The notes beneath the pieces are model-generated. The model ran no database searches. It worked only from the letters and a program-made list of their open reading frames with translations, and was not told where the DNA came from. From Candidatus Heimdallarchaeota archaeon (GTDB lineage Archaea; Asgardarchaeota; Heimdallarchaeia; JABLTI01): a stretch of DNA of 9,834 nucleotides. Below, in pieces: positions 1 through 6,038 of the stretch (positions are counted from its first letter, which is position 1; each line of letters opens with the position of its first letter). The position numbers and the translations under genes were made by a program. The DNA is taken from positions 1-9,834 of the forward strand of contig DAOVHJ010000067.1 in the NCBI GenBank assembly GCA_030671945.1. Direction: 5' to 3'.

Positions 1-5
1 AAGAT

Positions 6-1433
6 TTACTCCTGTAAATCAGTAATTTTTCTCTTAAGCAATTTATTTTGTTTTCTCGCTCTTATTCTGTCCAAGATTATTGCTGGAATAGAAATAACTA
101 ATATTGTTCCAGAAACAATCAATATTAAATACCAATAATCACCGAAAGTTGAAGAATCAATCGATAAACGAAATTCATTTATCCAAATACCACTGGAAAA
201 TCTAAGTCTAAAGTATAACTCGTAATTTGAATGACGTAAATCAAGCCAAAAACAATGTAAATTACCCTCATTGTCGCATTTTATTAGTGGATCAATTGTA
301 GGATTATTAGCTAATGATACTCTCTCACTTGATTGCCAATCACTATAACCAACTCGTTTCCGAATATCTATTCCTTGATGATAAGAATATAATTCTCTTA
401 TTTCATAGGCTAACAGCAGATTGTTATCTAAATCCATAGCAACAGATGGTATTCTAGCATCCGATAAACCGCCAGGTGGACGCTCTGGTGGCATATAAGG
501 TGCTGTATAGAGTGGATCACTCCAGGTTCCAGTAAATGATTTCCTAATGGTTTGTATGTTCTGAGTTCCATATTCAACTCCAGGATTAATAACTGTATAA
601 TTACTCCAAAAGATATTGATATCATTGTATGGATCAATTATAATTTCTGGATATCGACACCTATTACTTCCGTCCGTCAGAACTTCAATTGGGTCCATTG
701 TTCCATTCCAAAAAACCTTACGATAAAGTATACGTTCTTGATTGAGGGGGCCTTCTGACCAAACAATATGTCCATTTCCTGAATTGTCTAATACAAATTT
801 ACAATCTGTACTATTACCTCCACTAGGACCTGTTAACTTGGTTACATTGCTCCACATTCCAGCAGTATTATTATAAACTGAAAAGAACATTTTATACGAT
901 TCTTCAGAATTATCTCGCCAACAGAGCCATAAATCTTCATTTGTAGTATTTCTAACCAGAACTGGATCTAAATACTGAAACGTTTCATTTATCTGAATTA
1001 TATTACTAGACCAAGATTTGTCAGAATACGATTTTTCCATCATCATAAGTCCACTATCTGCAACTGTGCTGTAAGCAAGAACTAATCGTAATCTATCAGA
1101 TGCAGCAACCATAGTAGGTCTACCAATAATATTCAACGAACTATTTTCTTCTATCACAATACTTGAAGTCAAATTCCATACATAATCAGCACCTGTTACA
1201 ATATACTCAAGTGAGTTATGAATTTGTATTTGCTTATTGTAAACAGCATGAATGTTATTTGTAGAATTAATAGCAACTGCATATGATTGTATTTGTGATT
1301 CATCCCCAGCATTTGGTAAAAGGTTAATTTCTGATTGCTGTAAAGCATTACCAAATATAAAGGAAATATTGCTGATTAATAGAAATAAAAAGAATAGGAG
1401 AAACGGTTTTTTAGTCATTCTCAACATATGCAA
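6..1433 (-). CDS. Secreted seven-repeat beta-propeller-like protein with C-terminal membrane anchor
   Basis: The 475-residue product is not from a family I can name. A hydrophobic N-terminus (about residues 9-28) looks like a signal peptide with cleavage near residue 30. The ectodomain carries seven copies of a motif of the form D-x-x-G-N-x-H-x-x-W-x-D, at about residues 56, 111, 163, 216, 267, 334 and 387. The period is near 52 residues, as in a seven-bladed propeller of sialidase/BNR-like type, although no canonical Asp-box or catalytic set is evident. Ten N-x-S/T sequons lie outside the signal region, fitting an N-glycosylated exterior protein. One membrane helix (about 433-455) is followed by a basic, Lys/Arg-rich cytoplasmic tail, giving type I topology. 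The TTG start at 1433 was chosen because GGAG lies 9 nt upstream; a TTG 15 nt earlier (1448) has no such site. A binding or sensing role at the surface is inference only. Confidence 0.8.
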   Translation of the reverse strand: MHMLRMTKKPFLLFFLFLLISNISFIFGNALQQSEINLLPNAGDESQIQSYAVAINSTNNIHAVYNKQIQIHNSLEYIVTGADYVWNLTSSIVIEENSSLNIIGRPTMVAASDRLRLVLAYSTVADSGLMMMEKSYSDKSWSSNIIQINETFQYLDPVLVRNTTNEDLWLCWRDNSEESYKMFFSVYNNTAGMWSNVTKLTGPSGGNSTDCKFVLDNSGNGHIVWSEGPLNQERILYRKVFWNGTMDPIEVLTDGSNRCRYPEIIIDPYNDINIFWSNYTVINPGVEYGTQNIQTIRKSFTGTWSDPLYTAPYMPPERPPGGLSDARIPSVAMDLDNNLLLAYEIRELYSYHQGIDIRKRVGYSDWQSSERVSLANNPTIDPLIKCDNEGNLHCFWLDLRHSNYELYFRLRFSSGIWINEFRLSIDSSTFGDYWYLILIVSGTILVISIPAIILDRIRARKQNKLLKRKITDLQE

Positions 1434-1442
1434 GAATATTAA

Positions 1443-1446
1443 CTCC
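1443..1446 (-). promoter_or_regulatory. Shine-Dalgarno site deciding the start of the propeller gene
   Basis: GGAG on the minus strand lies 9 nt before the TTG at 1433. It falls inside the reading frame if the upstream TTG at 1448 is used, so it argues for the shorter protein. The next in-frame ATGs sit 15 and 24 nt from it, too far for normal spacing. Confidence 0.6.
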
Positions 1447-1474
1447 AATGAAACTTACAAACTACAATCGAAAT

Positions 1475-1501
1475 AACTTATAATAAACTCATTCATAAGT
1501 T
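1475..1501. repeat. Inverted repeat overlapping the propeller-gene promoter
   Basis: AACTTAT (1475-1481) and ATAAGTT (1495-1501) are perfect 7-bp inverted arms 13 bp apart. They flank and overlap the TATA-like element of the leftward gene, a position where a repressor could act. The word ATTCATAA in the right arm region (1491-1498) recurs at 1594-1601 next to the 18-bp palindrome. Confidence 0.35.
1477..1488 (-). promoter_or_regulatory. Probable TATA box of the propeller gene
   Basis: On the minus strand this reads TTTATTATAAGT-like, centred about 49 nt before the TTG start. That is the same distance as the TATA-like elements of other genes here and would give a leader of roughly 20 nt. It overlaps the inverted repeat AACTTAT/ATAAGTT at 1475-1501. 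The call is by eye in AT-rich DNA, so certainty is modest. Confidence 0.35.
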
Positions 1502-1577
1502 CAAAAATCCCGTTTTCATTGTGTTTTTATAGTTCCATCAGTTTATTCTTGTAGTCTAGAAAAATCGGTCTTTGTTT

Positions 1578-1595
1578 ATGTTACTTAAGTAACAT
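1578..1595. promoter_or_regulatory. 18-bp perfect palindrome, candidate operator in a divergent control region
   Basis: ATGTTACTTAAGTAACAT is a perfect palindrome, and TTTATG/CATAAA extend it loosely on both sides (1575-1602). It sits 24 bp upstream of the TATA-like element at 1619 and 68 bp before the TTG of surface protein A, between two divergent cell-surface genes. With no loop and 9-bp half sites it looks like a dimeric helix-turn-helix regulator site rather than a terminator. No T-tract follows it. The regulator is unknown. Confidence 0.5.
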
Positions 1596-1618
1596 TCATA
1601 AATACAAACTGCAGTTTC

Positions 1619-1626
1619 TATTTATC
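1619..1626 (+). promoter_or_regulatory. Possible TATA box of surface protein A
   Basis: TATTTATC lies about 40 nt before the TTG start at 1663, close to the spacing seen at other genes here. The following A/T-rich run (1631-1650) offers alternatives, so the exact element is uncertain. Confidence 0.3.
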
Positions 1627-1651
1627 GATTAAAAAATTTTAATAAACTTTT

Positions 1652-1657
1652 AGGTGA
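1652..1657 (+). promoter_or_regulatory. Shine-Dalgarno site deciding the start of surface protein A
   Basis: AGGTGA matches the archaeal anti-Shine-Dalgarno complement and lies 5 nt before TTG at 1663. A GTG at 1654 is inside this site and therefore is an unlikely start, although it is in frame and adds only three residues. Confidence 0.6.
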
Positions 1658-1662
1658 AAGAT

Positions 1663-2517
1663 TTGAAAAAATTAATGAAAATAGGTTTACCATTTCTTCT
1701 AGTTATTGTCATGCTTGCTCCTACAATGGCAAAAGCTGATTATAATGTAGCTGTTGGTAATTCCTTTACATATGATGTGGTTAAAGCCAGCTGGGATTTA
1801 AGTTATGCAACTGATGCATCAGCTGGAACAGGATTTCAATTTGAAGAAGCAAATTATCCCGTGAATACACAATTCACTGTTGCAGTAACAGCAGCAAGTG
1901 CTTCTGCTGTAAGTTGGGATATGACTGTTGGTAGTGCTACAGATTCTGGCTCTAATGGCGGATTAGATTTATTGGGTATGTTATTGTACATGTTTTATCC
2001 GCTTTTACTTGGTGAAATCCCAAGTGTTTGGAATCAAACAGCAGCTGATTTAGGACCTTCTATCTTTCCATTGTTTTTTATAGATGCTCCAGCATTTTCT
2101 GAATTCTTTTATCAAATGTCAAATGGATCCTATGTATCGACTGCTTTAAGTGATCCAGAATGGTCAATTACCAATATGGGTGGAACTTTTGATAATGCTA
2201 CTGCTATAGCTGTTTTTGAATGGCATCTTGACTTGACTTTTACAGACGCAGTTTCTGGTCACAATTACGGTGGAACTTATTCACTGATTTTTGCATTTGA
2301 TAAGACTACTGGTGTAATGAAAGGCTATTCTATGAACATTAATTATTCTGGTCAAATGGACTTTACAGCTGTCTCAATTAAATATGAACAACGTGTTGAA
2401 CAAGTAGGTTACAATTTACCCGGTGTTGGCTTCATCCCTGGATTCGAATGGTTTTTGGTTATTCCAGCTTTTGCAGTACTCATTGGTTTACCCATAATAG
2501 CTAAAAGACGAAAATAA
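1663..2517 (+). CDS. Surface protein A with IPGF-type C-terminal anchor
   Basis: This 284-residue secreted protein has a signal peptide (basic KKLMK, hydrophobic core about 8-21, probable cleavage after AKA-25) and no enzymatic motif I recognise. The ectodomain ends in LPGVGFIPGF (about 252-261), then one membrane helix (about 262-280) and the terminal AKRRK. That order is the same as in archaeosortase-type PGF-CTERM signals, so anchoring or processing at the envelope is inferred. A very hydrophobic stretch at about 103-117 lies inside the ectodomain. It is collinear with the protein encoded at 4018-4926: NTQFTV matches NTRYDV, and DKTTGVMKGY matches DKISGILLGY. The two are therefore distant paralogues. 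TTG at 1663 was preferred to GTG at 1654 because AGGTGA sits 5 nt upstream. The gene has its own control region and a strong terminator. Confidence 0.85.
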   Translation: MKKLMKIGLPFLLVIVMLAPTMAKADYNVAVGNSFTYDVVKASWDLSYATDASAGTGFQFEEANYPVNTQFTVAVTAASASAVSWDMTVGSATDSGSNGGLDLLGMLLYMFYPLLLGEIPSVWNQTAADLGPSIFPLFFIDAPAFSEFFYQMSNGSYVSTALSDPEWSITNMGGTFDNATAIAVFEWHLDLTFTDAVSGHNYGGTYSLIFAFDKTTGVMKGYSMNINYSGQMDFTAVSIKYEQRVEQVGYNLPGVGFIPGFEWFLVIPAFAVLIGLPIIAKRRK

Positions 2518-2531
2518 TACAAAAGAATAGA

Positions 2532-2572
2532 GCGTAGAAAAACTTCTACGCATGTTTTTTCTTTTTTTTTTT
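2532..2572 (+). terminator. Hairpin plus T-tract terminator shared by convergent genes
   Basis: GCGTAGAA (2532-2539) and TTCTACGC (2544-2551) form a perfect 8-bp stem with the 4-nt loop AAAC. After three bases comes a run of T broken by one C (2555-2572). This has the form of a bacterial intrinsic terminator, although archaeal termination normally needs only the T-tract. The tract runs into the TAA of the convergent hydrolase gene (2571-2573). Read leftward, the same hairpin is followed by a weaker T-rich stretch, so it may serve both genes. Confidence 0.75.
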
Positions 2573-3833
2573 ATTTCCTTGATTTCTTAGGCCATTTATC
2601 AACCATAGGTTGAGTATCAGGAGAAGCTAACCAACAAATTTCTTCATTTGGATATCTGAGTATTCCTTCATTTATCATGAAGACATATCCATCAACTTCT
2701 GTTTTAATTTCGAAATCATCTTTGATTGGTCGACCGAAAATATCTCGAGCAACAGCTACAACATCACCCTTTTTCACAAAATCTCCTTTCTTGATCTTGA
2801 GATCAATGATTGCTGATTTCTTTGTTCTAGGATGACCGATGTATCTAACAGCTTCATTTTCAGCAATGACTGGAACAGAGGTTATTTTTTCTACACTACC
2901 TTTTACCATTTTAGCCCATTTTAGAACATTAAACACGCCTATTGTAGCAGCATCAACAACTTCCGGTTCAATATCTAGATACATACCAAGCTCAACGGTA
3001 AACGATGGTATTCTCAGATAATTTAGTGCCGCACCAGAAGTAGATCGATGTAATTTCTTTTGTATATATTTATTTGGAGTTGTTTCACGAACTATCGTCA
3101 AACCAAAAGCTCTTACCATTTCTTCTGTACGATTGTAAAGGTTTTCTGCTTTCTTATTATCATCCTCTACATCAGGATTATACAGAACCCTATCGAGAAA
3201 ACTAAATGGGATAGATTTTATAAACGCATTATGTAAATCCAATAAGTAATCAGCTGTTTCTTTTAGTATCTCAAATAGATTTTTCCATATCATTTCCTGA
3301 ACAGATGGATATAATTCTTCGTTATCAAATATCGCAAGTGGGTCTACAATCTTAGGTTCTTTGTCTTCTTGATCAACTGATATTTTCACTACTTTTTCAG
3401 TCTTGATGGTTAATTCCTCTTCTTTTTTCTCTTCATCGACTGTTATTTCACTTGTTTCTGTTATTCCTTCTTTTGGTTTTTCTTTGAATGGATTACCATC
3501 AGGAAAAAGTCTGTTTGGATCTTTTCTATCGTAATATGGATATCTGGTTCTTACTCGTGAGCCAGCAGGATTTAGTGTAGGTATGGCTATTACTGTCCCC
3601 TTTAATTCTTCTAGATTTAAGCTATTAATCACTCGATGAATAACTGGAATACCAGTATATTCATTCCCATGAATATTACTCGTCAACCACAAAGTAGGAC
3701 CCGAATTCACTCCTTGGGCAATTATAACTGGTAATCTTTCTATTGTACCGACAGGATGCTCTAAGACTTCTAAGTAATCATAGACAATCTTACCTACTTT
3801 CCCAACGATATTTCCAACTTTAATCTCCTTCAA
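2571..3833 (-). CDS. M14-family zinc hydrolase, AstE/aspartoacylase type
   Basis: This 420-residue protein belongs to the succinylglutamate desuccinylase/aspartoacylase group of metallocarboxypeptidase-like hydrolases, which cleave N-acyl or related amide bonds. The zinc site is intact: H55 and E58 in SNIHGNEYTG, with H201 in LLDLH. The substrate-carboxylate region is present (NPAGSRVRTRYP and DPNRLFP, about 88-111), as is the likely catalytic E281 in FTVELG. Between the DPNRLFP motif and the next core helix is a Glu/Lys-rich insert (about 113-168) that most relatives lack. The C-terminus (about 335-400) resembles a lipoyl/barrel-sandwich fold (IKKGDFVKKGDVVAVARD), common in archaeal members, without an obvious modified lysine. 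No signal peptide is seen, so it is cytoplasmic. The substrate is unknown. The start is TTG with AGGAG 9 nt upstream (3843-3847); the next ATG is beyond the catalytic core's start. Confidence 0.88.
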   Translation of the reverse strand: MKEIKVGNIVGKVGKIVYDYLEVLEHPVGTIERLPVIIAQGVNSGPTLWLTSNIHGNEYTGIPVIHRVINSLNLEELKGTVIAIPTLNPAGSRVRTRYPYYDRKDPNRLFPDGNPFKEKPKEGITETSEITVDEEKKEEELTIKTEKVVKISVDQEDKEPKIVDPLAIFDNEELYPSVQEMIWKNLFEILKETADYLLDLHNAFIKSIPFSFLDRVLYNPDVEDDNKKAENLYNRTEEMVRAFGLTIVRETTPNKYIQKKLHRSTSGAALNYLRIPSFTVELGMYLDIEPEVVDAATIGVFNVLKWAKMVKGSVEKITSVPVIAENEAVRYIGHPRTKKSAIIDLKIKKGDFVKKGDVVAVARDIFGRPIKDDFEIKTEVDGYVFMINEGILRYPNEEICWLASPDTQPMVDKWPKKSRK

Positions 3834-3870
3834 AATTTATTACTCCTAATTACATTATTAGTTTCAATTG

Positions 3871-3878
3871 TATAATTA
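3871..3878 (-). promoter_or_regulatory. Possible TATA box of the M14-family hydrolase
   Basis: On the minus strand this reads TAATTATA, about 40 nt before the TTG start. It would place transcription start just upstream of the Shine-Dalgarno site. It abuts the inverted repeat at 3876-3908. Confidence 0.35.
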
Positions 3879-3908
3879 AGAAATTACTTTCTTTTAATGG
3901 TTTCTTAA
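3876..3908. repeat. Inverted repeat in the divergent hydrolase/surface-B control region
   Basis: TTAAGAAA (3876-3883) and TTTCTTAA (3901-3908) are perfect 8-bp inverted arms. A further TTTCTT (3888-3893) pairs with the left arm over a 4-nt gap, so two mutually exclusive pairings exist. It lies directly upstream of the hydrolase TATA-like element, where an operator or activator site would be expected. Low sequence complexity makes chance occurrence possible. Confidence 0.3.
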
Positions 3909-4017
3909 ATCAGCCATATTTCTTTTTATGAGGTTTCCAACTTAAAGCAAGGTTTTAATTCCAAGTGAAATTATGAGATAATAGATTAAATGTTGCAACT
4001 TAGTTTGGTGGTAATAA

Positions 4018-4926
4018 TTGAAATTTAACATCAAAAAACTCTCATTCGTTATAATGCCATTAATACTGACATTCATTGTCTATAGTTCATCTTTTATTGT
4101 TAAGACTCAAGCTACTTGGGGTGACATCTCTGGGGAATCCACAGAATATTTACTTGAAAGCTCTGTCTGGATAGTGAAAATCAATAATCTAGAAGCAAGT
4201 GGTGAAGGAGCTTCCTTTAATGAAATTAATGTTGATATGAATACACGATACGATGTTGATGTTTTAGATGTTGATAATGTTTGGGGAGTAGATTTTAAGG
4301 TTACAAATTATACTAATGCCAATTCAAATGGGCTTATTACAAATGACATGTTTTTGTCTCAATTCTCCAAGTTCCTTTATTATCCTGTTGAGGAGTGTAA
4401 TCGCTTAGTAAATTCAGGTTTCAATAAAGATGAAATAAATCGTGGTCCACCGCTTAAACAATGGTTTTTTGTGGAACCTGAACAAGAAGTTTGGGACTTC
4501 TTGGATAACCTTACAACTCTGGAATATCACAATGCATTACCAAATTCATTATTATTTGATGCAACTTTAGAAGCAGAACTAGAAACTGTTGATAACCAGG
4601 TAATATTTGACATGTATATACGTGGAACATATGAGAATGAATCGAGTAATACTTCTCTTCAATTTGATCATATGATAAAATTTGTATGGGATAAAATTAG
4701 TGGCATTCTTCTTGGATATAGAATTGCTACATACATGTTTGGACAATTCCAAGGTTATTCCATTACAGAGGATTTGCTGATAATTAATCGACAAACAGGA
4801 TTCGAATTACCGAGATTCAAATTTGTATCCGGTTTTATTCCTGGCTTTGGATTTCTAATAGCAGTTATTGGTTTAGGAACGATATTGGTTGCAAGTATTA
4901 TTTATGGCAGGAAGAAAAAGAAATAA
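4018..4926 (+). CDS. Surface protein B, paralogue of surface protein A
   Basis: This 302-residue secreted protein has a signal peptide (KKLSF then a hydrophobic run to about residue 28, probable cleavage after QA-32). It has no recognised catalytic motif. The ectodomain holds sequons at about N98, N164, N207 and N211. The end reads GFIPGF (272-277), a membrane helix (about 278-296) and the basic tail GRKKKK. This is the same terminal pattern as the protein encoded at 1663-2517, and the internal landmarks are shared in order: NTRYDV near 75, SNGL then YYP near 103-123, DKISGILLGY at 225-234. Overall identity is low, so the duplication is old. The TTG start follows GGTGGT (4007-4012) by 5 nt; the next ATG, at codon 13, would cut into the signal peptide. 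A structural or ligand-binding envelope role is inference. Confidence 0.82.
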   Translation: MKFNIKKLSFVIMPLILTFIVYSSSFIVKTQATWGDISGESTEYLLESSVWIVKINNLEASGEGASFNEINVDMNTRYDVDVLDVDNVWGVDFKVTNYTNANSNGLITNDMFLSQFSKFLYYPVEECNRLVNSGFNKDEINRGPPLKQWFFVEPEQEVWDFLDNLTTLEYHNALPNSLLFDATLEAELETVDNQVIFDMYIRGTYENESSNTSLQFDHMIKFVWDKISGILLGYRIATYMFGQFQGYSITEDLLIINRQTGFELPRFKFVSGFIPGFGFLIAVIGLGTILVASIIYGRKKKK

Positions 4927-4959
4927 GATAAGATGAAGAACAAGTTTTCCAAAAACGAA

Positions 4960-5859
4960 TTACCAGTCAATTCCAAACTTCTTTCTAATCAATTTTAGTT
5001 TCATTTGTGCATCTTCACTTAATTCAGCTTGGGGTTTCAAAACAGTGAAGCTTTTCTCAGAGGCATTAACTTTTACGTTAATACTATTGCTTTCAATTAA
5101 TTTTGTTAATGCGAATTCCAAAGTAAAATCGTCGCAATTAAATCTAGCACAAATGCTATCGAAAGGAATAACTTCATTATGTATTGCATATTCCAATAAT
5201 TTTGGCAATTCTTCTGATATGATTGTTATAATTTCTTTTCTTTGTTTTTCCATCTCATTCTTCTGCATATCATCCAAAAATTGATCACGCACGACTTGAG
5301 CTGAAGAGATTTGTGCTTTTTGTCTTTTTTCCATTTCATTTTGAATTAATACATCTATTTCTGTGATGTTAAATTGTTTACCAAGACGATTTAATGAATC
5401 TCTCGATTCTGCTTTAACGGAATCTTCTGGATCATTGACATAAGCATTCACAAGATGTTTTATTGCTTTTTCATCACCAATTTGTGATAATGAATCTGCT
5501 GCGGCCATTCTTGCTTCTTTATCGGGATCTGTTTCTAATATCATAATTAATGAATTAAGAGCTTCTTTTGCTTTCAATAACCCCAGAGAATAAACAATCA
5601 TCCCTCTCACAAAAGCATCTGTATCACTCAAAGCAGATATCAAAGATTGTATTGCATTTTCATTATTTAGTTGACCAAGAGACATAGCTGCATTTGCACG
5701 TACTTTCGGTGAAATATCATTTTTGAGCACTTCAATCAAAGGATTAATTACGTCTCCTTCGCCTGCCCAACCAAGTGTTAAGGCAGCTTGACTTCTTATT
5801 TTTTCATCTGAATCCTTTAGCTGCTTGATTGCTTCTTGGATTTCTTCCTTTTGTGACAA
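4960..5859 (-). CDS. HEAT-repeat protein with coiled coil and probable winged-helix domain
   Basis: This is a 299-residue soluble protein. Residues about 5-160 form five PBS-lyase-type HEAT repeats, each with the pattern D-x-x-x-V/I-R-x-x-A-A-x-x-L-G (for example VRANAAMSLGQL at 53-64 and ARMAAADSLSQIG at 116-128). Such arrays are protein-binding scaffolds, and some relatives act in phycobilin or cofactor chemistry. A charged helical stretch (about 170-218) rich in Glu, Lys and Gln probably forms a coiled coil. Residues about 219-276 look like a winged helix: helices IPFDSICARF and LEFALTKLIESNSI, then the strands INVKVN and KSFTVL. The last part resembles the helical end of PCI-type folds, which I suggest only from pattern. 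The start is TTG, with AAGG/GAGG 6-10 nt upstream; the next ATG would remove nearly two repeats. It lies downstream of the PEP carboxykinase gene but is separated by a terminator. Its function is unknown. Confidence 0.82.
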   Translation of the reverse strand: MSQKEEIQEAIKQLKDSDEKIRSQAALTLGWAGEGDVINPLIEVLKNDISPKVRANAAMSLGQLNNENAIQSLISALSDTDAFVRGMIVYSLGLLKAKEALNSLIMILETDPDKEARMAAADSLSQIGDEKAIKHLVNAYVNDPEDSVKAESRDSLNRLGKQFNITEIDVLIQNEMEKRQKAQISSAQVVRDQFLDDMQKNEMEKQRKEIITIISEELPKLLEYAIHNEVIPFDSICARFNCDDFTLEFALTKLIESNSINVKVNASEKSFTVLKPQAELSEDAQMKLKLIRKKFGIDW

Positions 5860-5990
5860 AAAATGCCTTCCTCATCTATTATTTTTATAATTTTATCTAA
5901 ACACAACAGCTTCTTTTGTAGTATTTGGTATAAATTGACAATTAGCTCAAAAAAACCTTTCGTAATTTTTTCTATAGAGCTATTAGCTTT

Positions 5991-6030
5991 TAAGAAAAAG
6001 AAAATTGAAGGATCTTGATTATAGACCCTT
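5991..6030 (-). terminator. Hairpin and T-rich tract downstream of PEP carboxykinase
   Basis: Reading leftward from the carboxykinase stop, AAGGGTC (6030-6024) pairs with GATCCTT (6014-6008) through one G-U wobble around a 9-nt loop. Two T-runs (TTTTCTTTTTCTT) follow at about 6004-5992. It probably ends the carboxykinase transcript before the HEAT gene, making these separate units. Confidence 0.5.
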
Positions 6031-6038
6031 ATAAAATT

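Noticed and set aside
552..758. Open frame antisense to the propeller gene
   Set aside because: Shadow of a well-supported secreted protein with signal peptide, repeats and anchor.
4927..4959. Small hairpin GTTTT/AAAAC between convergent surface B and HEAT genes
   Set aside because: The stem is only 5 A/T-rich base pairs and no strong T-tract follows on either strand, so I do not call a terminator.
5045..5284. 79-codon hydrophobic frame antisense to the HEAT gene
   Set aside because: It covers the coiled-coil and winged-helix code of the HEAT protein; the hydrophobicity is the complement of Lys/Glu/Asn codons.
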